64,000 bases of DNA. It comes from Edaphochlamys debaryana (lineage: Eukaryota > Chlorophyta > Chlorophyceae > Chlamydomonadales). The stretch spans positions 434,001-498,000 of the forward strand of contig JAEHOE010000086.1 in assembly GCA_016858145.1 (NCBI GenBank), written 5' to 3'. Positions 22,811-33,064 of the stretch are shown in pieces. Numbering within the stretch: position 1 is the first letter of the stretch; each line of letters starts with the position of its first letter. The notes under the pieces are model-generated. The model saw nothing but the letters and a program-made list of their open reading frames with translations. It did not search any database and had not been told where the DNA came from. The translations under genes and the position numbers were made by a program.

Positions 22811-25183
22811 TCAGTCCGAGTCAGATCCGCCCTCTTCGTCGGACGGGGGGCCCCGGGCGCTGCCGCTGGCGCGCTTGCAGGGTCCGACCTTGTAGACCAC
22901 CTGTGAGGGGCACAGGTCGCAAAGTGGTGTGATAGCGGCCATGGTCTGCGCTGTCAGGTGGTGCATTGTATGCGATTGGGCATGCGTCGCGGCCTGAGGC
23001 AAGCGGCAGCCTGGTCACAAGAAGCGGGGCCACAAGAGGGCCGACCGGGACGCCTCAGGCCCACCCTGATCCTCCGAGGGCCCACGACCGTCACCCTGTC
23101 TACTTCACGTCCTCAACAAACCCAGGGACCGCTGCGCTTAAGCGCACTGCGTAAGCTGCGCCACATGGTTGGGCCTTCCTGGAAGCTAGCCATGCCTGCA
23201 CTGCGCGCACAGCTTCCAACCCCGATCAAACCTGCCCTTCCGGCCTCCACGCACCCCGGCTGCTCGCCCCATCAGTACAAGAGTAGGATGGATGCTGGCT
23301 GGGCACTGCAGTTGCGCACCTGTCTGTAGGCCGCGAGCTCCTCCCTGAGCGGTGCGTCTGGGTCTTGCATGATCTCCGCGCGGCTGAGGGCGGCGGAGCG
23401 GAGCAGGTCCTGGGGGTGGAAGGGAGGGAACATTGAAGTGGGGTCAGACGAGAGGACGAGGAGAGGATGCCAAGATCTGGTAACTGCGTGACTGCCCCAC
23501 CCTTGCCCCACGCCCACGCGCACGCACCTGCTTCTGCTCCTCCGCCAGCCCCGCATCCGCCGCCACCGCCTCCGCCACACGCGCCAGCGACGCGAGCTTG
23601 CGCTGGGGCCAGCGGCGGATGCCCAGCGCCCGGCAGCGCCGCTTGAGCTGCGTGCCGCCCATGCCCAGGCGCTTGGCGGCCTGGCGGACGGGAAGGTCAA
23701 ACGTCGCACGGATCGCCTCGAGCGTCGAGCCCTCGCCGTCGCCCTCGCCGTCACCGTCGGCGCTGCTGCGCCCACCACCGCCGCCGCCACCTCCACCGTC
23801 GGAGAAGGCCGGCGAGGGGCTACCGGGGGCCCGGGGCCAGATGACCGAGCCGGCGCGCGGGCGCTTTTGGCCAGGTCGGGCTGTAGCCCCGGCGGCCGCT
23901 GCGGCAACTTCACGAGCACTTTCGCCGCAGCCGGGGATCGCTCCGGCGCCGACTATGCTAGCAGAGCTATTGGGAAAGGCGGCGGGCTCAACGGCGGCGG
24001 CGGCGGCGGCAGCGGCAGTGGCGGCGGGGCGTGGTGTGTGGATGTCGTAGATAGTCGCCAAGCTGTCACAGGCCGCGGCGGCGGCGGCGGCAGCCGCGGC
24101 GACGGCTGACGGTGCCTTGGCGGCGGCGGTCGCTGGCGGCGCCCTCAACCTCAGCGCTGCCGACAGGGTGGCAGAGCCAGTCACCTGCGGCGGCGGCGGC
24201 AGCGTGGGCGTGCGCGTGCCGGAAGCCAGTATGAAGGGGTCCAGAGCCGTAGCCATAACCGGTGGCGGCGCCGCTGACGTCAGCCCCATCGGCACCGCCG
24301 CCGCCGTCGTGCACGGCAGGTAAGACGCCATGCTGACGGCGGCGGCGGAATGCGCCGCCGCCGCTGCCGCCGCCGCAACCACGGCGGAGGCGCACGGCGG
24401 CCCGCCAGGCGCCAGCCACGGCGCCGCCGCCAGCAGTGGCTGCGGTGCCGTTGCCGCCGCCGCCGCCGCCAGGGGCACGGTCCCCAGTGCCGACGGCGGC
24501 AGCCAGGCGGAGGGCTGCATGCCCGGCCACGGCGCCGCCGCGATCTCGTCCAGCAGGCACGTGAGCGTGTGGAGCTCGGGTTTGGGAATCAGGTTCCCCG
24601 CCACCGTTTTGACAACCCCGGGGTAGCTTGTAGCCGATAGGTACGAGCTGGCGTGCGCGGCCGGGGGTACCGAGGGCAGCCCCACATACGGCTTGGCCGG
24701 CGCTGTTGCCGACGGCGGGGCCATGTAGGATGGTTGGCATGGCGGCAGCTGCTGTTGGACAGAACCAATGTACTGCGCCTGCTGCAGTCCGTAGGGTTGC
24801 TGTGGAAACCTGCTCGGCTGCAGCGACTGTTGCGGCTGTGCAGGAGGCATCGGCGAATGCGTCGTCCACGGCCACGGCAGGCCCGAGATTGGCGCGAACT
24901 GCTGCGCCGGGTTACATGCCAGGGAGGAAGTCTGGGCGAGTCCCGCCAGCGATGTGACAGCCCCTTGTGGGCCCCCAGCGGAGTTTGGTAGCGAGACTGT
25001 CCGCTCCAAGCCCTGGCCCGGCCCATACCGAAAGCATCCCGATGACACGGACGCCGCTGGGGGAGCGGGGGGAGCCGGGATGCTGTGGAGCGAGCTCCAA
25101 CGGCAGAGACCGCTGTCTTTAATGCTTGCGTGCCCGGTTACGCCAGAGTACCCCAGGTTTGGCGTGCTCAGCTCCGAATGCAT
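22811..25183 (-). CDS. RWP-RK domain transcription factor
   Basis: Predicted nuclear DNA-binding protein of about 611 residues from three minus-strand exons, 25183-23528, 23409-23320 and 22900-22811, all phase 0. The RWP-RK domain is at about residues 480-535: LEAIRATFDLPVRQAAKRLG, then TQLKRRCRALGIRRWPQRKL, giving the helix-turn-helix and the RWPxRK motif with Gln at the variable place. A helix rich in Ala and Gln follows (EEQKQ|DLLRSAAL across the first junction). The N-terminal 470 residues are Ala-, Pro- and Gln-rich with poly-Ala and poly-Gly runs and may be an activation region. The C-terminus is acidic (DEEGGSDSD). I chose the ATG at 25183; a TTG 30 bases upstream is in frame. RWP-RK proteins in green algae control nitrogen response, mating type and gametogenesis; which of these applies here cannot be told. 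Confidence 0.9.
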
Positions 25184-26181
25184 GCCGAAGTCCAGGGGCC
25201 AGCCCGGTCCCAAGACCGGGATTGGTGACTAGTAATATCCGGTAAATCTTTACAAGCCTGCATCAGGGCGAACGCGCGGGGCGAGTTAAGCGGTCCGGCG
25301 TGTACTCTGCGTAAGGCCATACAGGCCCACAATACACGGGATGCGCTTAGCCTATGGTAAACAGAACCGCAACACGCATCCAACGCAGCGCTCAAAAGCT
25401 GGATAACCCAACCTGGGCCACCGCGGCAAAGGAATGCGCGCGAACGCTCAAAAACAGCTTCCGCCTGCCGGCTGCCACCATCACAGCTCTTACCAGGTGA
25501 TATACGAAACCTTCTGACCCTCCGCTGGTTGCGCGCTGCTCTGCCCTGATGGGTGGGCTCCGCAAGTCCGCCGAGGGCGCTGCTGAGGCTGGGGCGGCGC
25601 CTGAACCAGTGCCTACAGATTGCAAGTAGTAGTAATCCGACGTGATGTATCGCCAGAGCTAGAGCGCTTGGGGCTTCAATGGGCGCGCGCAATTGGCTCT
25701 CTGCCGTGCGACAGTCTTCCGACTTCCCACTTACTGCGCCGAAAACCCACAAAGAGTCGGGAATAAAGGGGCTAGACTAATGAAGTAGGCCTGCTGATGG
25801 CTGCACCCAGAGCCCCGGCGGAAAAGGTCGCCATTAACGCACACAACGTACCGGGCTGCCAGGTTTGATTTCGCGGTGTGATGTAAAGAGGTCTACTGCG
25901 TGCTAAGGATGCAGCATCGTGGCGGCCAGGTTAAGCTGTGTTCCGCGCCAGCTTGTCGGGCACGAGTCGCCCACGTCGGAGCGTCTCTTCACGGCCGTCT
26001 TGGAGGTCCGCTCAGCCGGGTACCACTCGGCGGGGATCCGGGTCTGGACTCGTTTGCCCCCTGCCGCCATACACAGCACTCCCTAACATCATAATAAGGT
26101 CATAGGAGCAGCACGGAGTCGATCTGAACACTTTGACCAAGTCGCAAATCGCATCAGCGAGCATGTGTCCGCCACCTGCGC
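25184..26181. other. divergent intergenic region
   Basis: About 1 kb between the RWP-RK gene and the transposase-like gene, which point away from each other. No gene is supported. It should hold the RWP-RK promoter and perhaps the left end of a transposon. I found no terminal inverted repeat here that matches the inverted repeat at 29408-29515. Confidence 0.4.
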
Positions 26182-27679
26182 TTGCTGCCTTCTACGATAG
26201 CGGAGCGCCTTGTAGCTATTGTCTGGTATGCAGCGCGGCTGGTCAGGCGGGAAAATCTGGCTGGAGGAAGTGCAGCGCGGAGACTTACGCGCTTTGCACT
26301 TTGCGGGCTGTCGCCCGCGGTGCTCGCTGTGCGACAGCAGCAAGGCGCCAGCCGCCCGGACGCCATCGTGCACACCAAATGCTACCTGAAGGTCCTCCTG
26401 CCGGCGCTCCAGGCGCTCCAGGCGCAGCAGGAGGCCGCAAACCAGAGGATTGGCACGCGCGCTGCCAAGCAGTCGCGGAAGGCAGTCGCGGTGTCCAGCC
26501 CACCGCAACGGCAAGCGACGGGCAAGCTGCAGAAGGTCGACAAGCTGCAGCAGGAGTCGGCGTGCTTCACAGCCGGCCTGTCGGGCGCTGGGCGCCGTGC
26601 CGGTGAGGGTGCTCCGCCGCACACGTACCCAGGTCAAACCCCCCTGCGCCCTCCCCGTCTTGACCTTATTCGCACCCGGCGGCCCAATCCGCGCTTCAAG
26701 GACGGGGCATCCGACGCCGACCTCGTCGCTGCAGCCCGGCCCGGCGCCACTCAGCCCGCCGCGGCCCTCCCAGCTCAGCCCCCTAAGAAGGGCAAGTCCA
26801 TCAAACCTCCGGCAGCTGGCGCCGCCAAGCCCGCTCGCTCTGCTGCCGACGCGGCCTTGCTGGCAGGCGCCGCCGCGGCTGCCTTGGAGCAGTGCGCTTA
26901 TTGCCAGATCTGCGGCAAGACCGAGACGAGGCCCACAGGCGCCCTCGTCATGCTCTTGTGCGACACGTGCGACCGCGGCTGCCATTGCGGCTGTGTCAGC
27001 CTCGCGGGTCTGCCTGACGGGGACTGGCACTGCCCTCGCTGCTCGAGCCGCCAAGCAGCCACGGCCGTGGCGGTGCAGCGTGACGCAGAGGACGCAGCGG
27101 CGGCAGCCATACAGGCCGCCGGCACCGGAGCAGAGACTGCCGCCGCAGGTGTGAAGCGGCGGCTGGAGGAGCGGAGCGACATGGAGGGCCTCAACGCTGA
27201 CCTGCACGCATCCCTGGCAGCAACACCAGCAGCCAACCCGTGCATCACCTCACTGCCCCATCTCGCATGCTGGCGCTCCACCCTGGAGCAGGGGAGGCAG
27301 ATGCTCGAGGGCGACTTGCACGGCAAGCAGGCCTACAACCACGGCATGCTTGACACGCAGGGCTGCAACACCGTGCCAGCGCTCGAGGTGGCAGCGGCGG
27401 CGGAAGCCAAGGCGGCGGAGGCAGCGGCCGCTAAGGCGGCCACGGCAGCCAAGGTTGCTGCTGCCGCTGCCACCGCCACAGCCGCGGCCGCCGCGGCGGC
27501 GGCGCACAAGGCCGCCGTAACCGCCGCCCGGCTCGAAGATCACCGGCGGCAGGTGCGCGACATCATAGCGTCTATCCCCATGCTGCGGCTGGAGCAGCCT
27601 GTGGAGCAGCTGATGCGAGAGCTGGGCGAGCACCCGCTGGCGGCCCTCCGGCCGCTGTCACAGTCAGAAGTCCGGAGGC
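26182..27679 (+). CDS. N-terminal half of a transposase-like gene: PHD finger and Ala-rich coiled region
   Basis: The open frame runs for about 500 codons before a frameshift. It has no in-frame ATG near its start (the open frame begins with TTG at 26182), so the true start or a first exon is unresolved. A PHD-type zinc finger lies at about 26898-27055: CQIC, then LLCDTC, a GCHCGC block, and WHCPRC, matching the Cys4-His-Cys3 order. An in-phase GT-AG intron at about 26602-26734 is possible. After the finger come a basic segment (VKRRLEERSD), a CITSLPHLACW block and a long Ala/Lys helix (27380-27540). PHD fingers read histone tails, so it could guide insertion or be captured host sequence. The domain continues in another frame in the next entry. 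Confidence 0.6.
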
Positions 27680-27680
27680 T

Positions 27681-29186
27681 CTGGCAAGTTACCGTTCCCT
27701 CATGCGCATGCCGCTGGCCCAGTGGCCAAGCGGCGGCGATCTGGCGAGGCTGGTGGAGCAGCTACCGGTGGCAGAGGGCACCGACGTGGTGTCTGGCCTC
27801 GTAGCCATTGCCCAGCGGCCAGCAGCGGTCGGCCCGACAACAGCGGCGACGGGCTGGATGCTTGTGCAGCCTAGTGCCAAGCTGGCGGCGTACTGGGTGT
27901 ACCGTCTCACCCACGGCATGCCACCTGCCAGCCTCTCGGAAGGAACCGGTACGTGGATCGTGGAGACCGCCATCGACCAAGCTATCCTTGACGCCGCGCT
28001 GCTTGCGCACAAAGCCGCCGGCCGCGACTTCTCCAGCGCCTTCGCCTTCATCCCTGCCGGCCAGCCAGCCATCATCATGGACGAGCCGCACAAGCTCAAG
28101 ACCGGCAAGCCGCAGCGCAACGCCAGCTGTTTCATAGGCAAGCTGGGAAGCTTGGAGGAGATGCAGCAGGCAGCAGCTATCCTCAACGCGGTAGGACCTG
28201 CAGCACGCGAGGCGGCGATCGGGGCGGCGTCTGCAGCGGCCAGGAAAGCCGCAGCCGATGCCGCTGCTTTGCCCAGCGGCCACGCGTGCCTGGACATGGG
28301 CGTCCTACTGGCAGTTGCCGAGCAGCTTGCACTCGAGTACGACAGCACGCCGGTTCCAGAGCGCCAGCAGCGGTTTGGCACCTTCCGACCTTCCACCCTG
28401 CTGCCCATCCTTCGTGGAGACACCGACGCACAGTCGGTGGCCTGCGCCCAGTACTGGCTGCAGTGCGAGCCGCTGCGGCAGGCGCTGCGCTGCCGTGGCT
28501 TCACGCGGGAGGCAACGGTCATGCGAGTACTGGCGGAGGGGTTTGAGGCGTACGACATGAGCGACCTGGACCCCCTGGAGCGCGCGCTGCGCCTGGTGCG
28601 CCGCAGCATCATGCTGCTGCGCTTGACCGGCAACGCCTTCTACACCGCCAACAAGTGCCGTGGCCAGCAGAAGCCCGCGCTGCGTGCGTACGCCTGTGGC
28701 TTCACGACCGACAACGTGGTGAGCTGGCTGAGCAACACACACGTGCGACTGCACGTGCTGCAGCGGCTGCCCGCCTGCTGGCGCTGGTTCCTGTGCGAGC
28801 GGGCGCTGAGCTCCGATCACAACGAGGGCTACTTCTCCATGCTGGCGGGGGCGTGTGGAGTGAAGCCTGCAGCACGCACGCTCAAGGGCGTGGAGTGCCG
28901 CATGCGCTACCTCATGCGCATCCGCCAGACTCAGCGCAGCGAGCTCGGCTTCAGCATGCGGAAGAGGCGCACGCGCGGCGGGTACCAGCTGCACGCGCTG
29001 GAGGCGGAGGCGGGGGAGGCAGGGGTAGGGGGCTGGAACATGGGGCGCAAGGTGCTACAGGTCGCGCTCAAGGCCAAGCATGAGGCAGGGATTAGCAAGC
29101 GGGCCGCTGCGTGTGCACGGGGCAAGTGGAGCGGCCTCCGCTCGGTGCTGTTCAACGCCAAGCACCTGGCGACGGCCCAGGCGTAG
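27681..29186 (+). CDS. C-terminal half: P-element-like transposase domain
   Basis: This frame is shifted relative to the PHD half; near 27679 the reading changes from ...SEVRRL to LASYRSLM, as if one base was lost. It then runs for about 500 codons to a TAG at 29184-29186. Motifs suggest a P-superfamily (THAP9-like) RNase-H transposase: DEPHKLKTG at about 28080 resembles the second catalytic Asp in D-x-P-H, and ALSSDHNEGYFSMLAG at about 28805 resembles the QDxxExFFSxIR block carrying the final Glu. Between them is a long helical insertion with LRLTGNAFYTANK and VSWLSNTHVRLHVLQRL. The C-terminus is basic (SMRKRRTRGG). This identification rests on motif memory, not on a search. A domesticated transposase or another DDE family remains possible. 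Confidence 0.55.
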   Translation: MASYRSLMRMPLAQWPSGGDLARLVEQLPVAEGTDVVSGLVAIAQRPAAVGPTTAATGWMLVQPSAKLAAYWVYRLTHGMPPASLSEGTGTWIVETAIDQAILDAALLAHKAAGRDFSSAFAFIPAGQPAIIMDEPHKLKTGKPQRNASCFIGKLGSLEEMQQAAAILNAVGPAAREAAIGAASAAARKAAADAAALPSGHACLDMGVLLAVAEQLALEYDSTPVPERQQRFGTFRPSTLLPILRGDTDAQSVACAQYWLQCEPLRQALRCRGFTREATVMRVLAEGFEAYDMSDLDPLERALRLVRRSIMLLRLTGNAFYTANKCRGQQKPALRAYACGFTTDNVVSWLSNTHVRLHVLQRLPACWRWFLCERALSSDHNEGYFSMLAGACGVKPAARTLKGVECRMRYLMRIRQTQRSELGFSMRKRRTRGGYQLHALEAEAGEAGVGGWNMGRKVLQVALKAKHEAGISKRAAACARGKWSGLRSVLFNAKHLATAQA

Positions 29187-29407
29187 GCGCCAGGCCGGTG
29201 CCGATGGGAGATGTGTGGAGCGGGTGTGTGGCATGCTGGGACATGTCCGCGAGCTGCGCCGGCAAACGTTGTCGGTTTCGCGTGCCGACCAGATACCCTG
29301 GCTCCCCTATGCATAGGCTGTCGAGCGCGCCGCGCGCGGAGCGATTCCGAGCTGTTTGACTTTCCCGGGCTGGGCGGGTTAACCCCTTGCCGTACGACAC
29401 GGTTTGA

Positions 29408-29515
29408 GTGGCCTAAAGCTACTCGAACAAGAATGCCACTATGCGGGGACCCTTGCTGGCAAGGTGAATGAGCCAGGTACAAGGTAGCATTCTTGTTGGA
29501 GTAGCTTTAGGCCAC
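29408..29515. repeat. 29-bp inverted repeat around a 50-bp spacer
   Basis: Left arm 29408-29436 starts GTGGCCTAAAGCTACT and right arm 29487-29515 ends AGTAGCTTTAGGCCAC. The arms pair with a single mismatch. It lies 220 bases after the transposase-like stop. It could be a foldback element, a subterminal repeat of the transposon or the stem of a structured RNA. Confidence 0.85.
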
Positions 29516-32500
29516 CTCCCAGGCGCTCAAAGTCCAGACCCGGATGCAGACCGAGTGGTACCCGGCTGGGTCCGCTATTGTTTGGACGTCAGCAGGCGTG
29601 GGTGTAGGCGCTGGTTGGACCACAATGTTGGGCGTGACGTGCCGGGGGCCGTAGAGTCCGATATGGCACGATTGGCTCGCGCTTTGGTACGATAACTGCA
29701 GGCGAGGATGACAGCGCCTTCGCCAAGATTACTTCTTTGTTACACAAGATAGGGGCTTCCCCCAGACTCGAGTTTCGGGTGACCCCGCCACTGCTCGTGA
29801 GGACATGCCTGCACATGTCCACGTCCAGAGGCCTCCCGAGGTAACGCTGCTTTCATCAGTTTGCCTAATGAAGACAAGCATTGAGAAGCAAGCTGGGAAG
29901 ACAACTTGCGCGCGACGCTACAGGGGATGTTGCCCCACGTCCATCCTCCGTCCCCCGGTGCTCCCCAACGACGTGCCCCGAACGAACGCAGTCCCCCATG
30001 CTTTGCACCGTGCCTGCACGCATATCTTGCTGTCCAGCGCTCCAGCTCCAGCCATTCTCGACACCCATGTTTCCTCATCGGACACACCTCCTTTCCGTCG
30101 AGGATCGATCATGTCATTCTAGTCTCCCCTTAGGGGAAGTGTCCCCCCAAGCCATTCCCTAGCCCTAGAGAACGCTGCGGACAGTTCAGGAGAGGATTGC
30201 GTCGTCTGTGTGGTCCTGCCGCTGCGCATCTTCGTGGCGGAGTTGGTCCGCTACTACGTTATGCATTGCAATTCATGTGCCGGCGGGGAATGCCAGCGGC
30301 TGCGGTGGCAAGAATGCTTCGGGGGCCGCCGAGGGGGCAGCGCGAAGCGACCTCCGGGCGGCGGCAACGGAGTGCATCCCGAGGCGACAGCGCGGTGCCG
30401 CCTGCAAGCAAGCGTCGCTGGGGCGCGGCGGGCTGAGCGACAGCGGTTTGGGCATGGGTGCAGCGGACGGAGCGGCGTTGCCCCGCCTAGCCTATACCGG
30501 TAGCTGCTGCGCGTGCGTGGTGCTTTGAAGGGCCGATCCCGACTTACCGGTATGTCTAGCGGATTGGGGTTGTAGGCCAGGACACGGCCCCACACAGTAA
30601 CGGGGGTTGGAGTCGACCCGTGGGGAAGGTGTGGTAGGAGATTGATCGGCTCAGCCCTTATACGGGATGGGCATTCCGCATTACTTGTTGCCACAGGCCA
30701 GCCTCAGCCCGTAGCCCCCGTGCCCCACGCAGCCACCGGCTACCGGCTACCGAGGTGCCCCCTGCCGCAGACCCGCAGTACCCTCCCCAATGCGGTTCCT
30801 CGCCACAGTGACCTCCTTCAACCCGGTCACGCTTCTGAAGTCAGGCCGCCCGAGAACCGACGGCCATGCAGCCTGGCTCCTTCAACTTGAATGGTCATCA
30901 TGAACGGCTGGTGGGCCACACCCGTGCCCGGTCGGCCTATGGTGTGTGTTCCCTCCACCCCTTAGCCTCAACAGTATGCGGCTGTCCGCTGATTCGCCTC
31001 AGACTGCGGCCTCCCCCCACCGACAACAGTCTCGGGAGGGGGTAGGGGGTAGGAACGAAACCCACAGACACCATGCCCCGCTACCCCTGGAGCCTGGATC
31101 CCCCAGGCAGTGTTGCTATCTTCCTGGAGCGGAGTCGACTGACCCGTCGACTCTTTGGGCCCTGCGTCGACTCTTTGGGCCCGCCGAGCTGAGTTGCTTT
31201 GGCCAGCCTTACATTGCATTGTGCACTTTTCAGCAAGCTCTATGGCTCTGCGCAGGGGCGCTGAGCTGCCGTCCGGGGTGGGGCAAGCGGGCCATGGGAT
31301 GTGAGCGTTTGGCCGACCCTCCACGGCCTTACTGGGCTGGACCCACTATAAGTCATAGTTGTTCCCTGAGGGCTAACAGTCACAGCGACACCATGAAACG
31401 CGGCTTGCTCTGCGCGGGGTCGTACGGCACCCATGCAAGTAAGGCTCGCTCACCCCTCCCGTGGCGCACGCTCGTGTGCTAAACTTTCGGCTTGCACCCC
31501 CTGCCCTCAATGCTTTGCGGTATACTGTATAGACCCCTCTAGCACCCTATCACGCCCGGACTATCGTCTGGCATGCTGGCGCTAGCAGCGCTACTGCCGC
31601 AGACCGGCCTTGGAACGGCCATTGGTGCACACTGTAGCGGTCACTGGCGTACCAGCACACGCTCTAGCTACTTTCCTGGCACCAAGCTCGTCAAGAGGGC
31701 TTCGGGTGGTGAGTTGATCGGCGGAATGTAGCGGGGGTTGTGGTGTCGCGGCGAGCGAGCATCAAGGTTGCTGGGGGGCGGGGCACGAAATCCCGGGCAT
31801 TTTGCGGCTAAGGCGCACCGGCGGTAGGTGTCACCGCCTGTCCATCATCCCCGCCCATCGCTAAGTTTTACTTTTACTTTATCTCGTGAGACGCAGCCGC
31901 CGTAGACCAGCGTTTGCTTTGCGCACGCTGTCATTGACACGTGCGTGTCCATTGGCCGGGACGACTTGTCCGGCGCATTGCCTTGGCACGGCGTTTGACT
32001 AGACCTGTTCCTTGACAGCCACTTTGCAGCCCTGTCAAGGCCTTGCCGCGAAAGTGTGTCGCGCTGATGCCGAGTTTCAGAAACGGTCGATAAGCCTGAG
32101 CTATAGATACCTTCTACTGTGCACTGTGCTGCAACAATGAGCAGACCCGCTTTGTGCGCCCGGTGCGCAATACGGGAAGCGATGGCCGAAACCTTAACCA
32201 CCGCCGAATGCGGAGTAAGCAACCGCGACGTGTGGCTCATACTCCTATATAGCCCAGGGCTGAGTGCGATGCGGCTAGCACACAGGCCACTCTGCTAGAG
32301 TGTCGCCTGAGTTCGGCCAGATTCCCCGAATTTTGACGTGCCTTGCTTCCTGACGCCCGGCATCGTGCCCCATTCCTTGTTTACCTAAGCTAGATACACA
32401 ACTTGATAGCTAGCAAGCTGGACGCGATCGTCTGCGTCCGGGTTGCGCTTGCTTCGAACTGCGACGGGGCGCGCATCACGATCTCTGCTGCTTGGCACCC

Positions 32501-32517
32501 GTGGAGCACAAGACACA
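29516..32517. other. region without a recognisable gene
   Basis: About 3 kb. Some plus-strand open frames near 30200-30500 are longer than average but show no motif or splice partner. A GTCGACTCTTTGGGCC unit is repeated directly at about 31147-31180. The right end presumably contains the promoter of the kinase gene. Confidence 0.4.
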
Positions 32518-32802
32518 ATGGGAAGCGATCGAAGAGCGGTCGACAATGAGGCAAGTCAAGGTCACCGCACGATGGCGGACCGCATTGTGCACAGAAACCC
32601 CGCCTCGGGCACCAGCAGCAAGGGAACCAAAAGCGACAGTGCTTACAGGTCTCATAAGCAAGCAGAAACTGGAGTTACGATAGCGAGCGACGACCTTTCA
32701 TCTTTATGTCGTCAACTCCAGTGGCAGTACACCCGAAGTGCAAAGAGGGCAACGCCTTGCCCCTGCTGTTCGCGGCAGCTGACCTTGCAATGGCGTGGGA
32801 AG
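32518..32802 (+). CDS. candidate first exon of the CDKL-like kinase gene
   Basis: The ATG at 32518 opens a 95-codon frame that reaches a phase-0 donor AAG|gtgcct at 32802, and the next kinase exon starts in phase 0 at 33065. The kinase exon itself has no in-frame ATG, so a 5' exon is required. The encoded segment (MGSDRRAVDNEASQGHR...) has no recognised domain. Another donor (AG|gtctca at about 32648) has the wrong phase. Confidence 0.35.
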
Positions 32803-33064
32803 GTGCCTGCCAACCTAGGGGCACGAAGCCGGGACCGGCCAGCAGGTGGACCTGGATGACTAGTCGGGGACCAGGGAAGAGTGTCCGCTGTTGAGGATCA
32901 CCGCGGACGAGCGAGGGAGGCCTCTCTCGTCCTACGACGGGGACAGAGTCAGCTACCCGCCTCCACGCCCTAGCTACCCCTCTCACTCCGCCTGGCTTCA
33001 GCCAGCCAGCCAAAGCGTCGCCTCTCTGCGCATCTTTACCTGCTGCTTGGTCCGTCGTGCGCAG

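Noticed and set aside
30208..30528. Cluster of ~100-codon plus-strand frames
   Set aside because: Three overlapping frames are open at once, which reflects GC-rich composition; no motif or splice partner was found.
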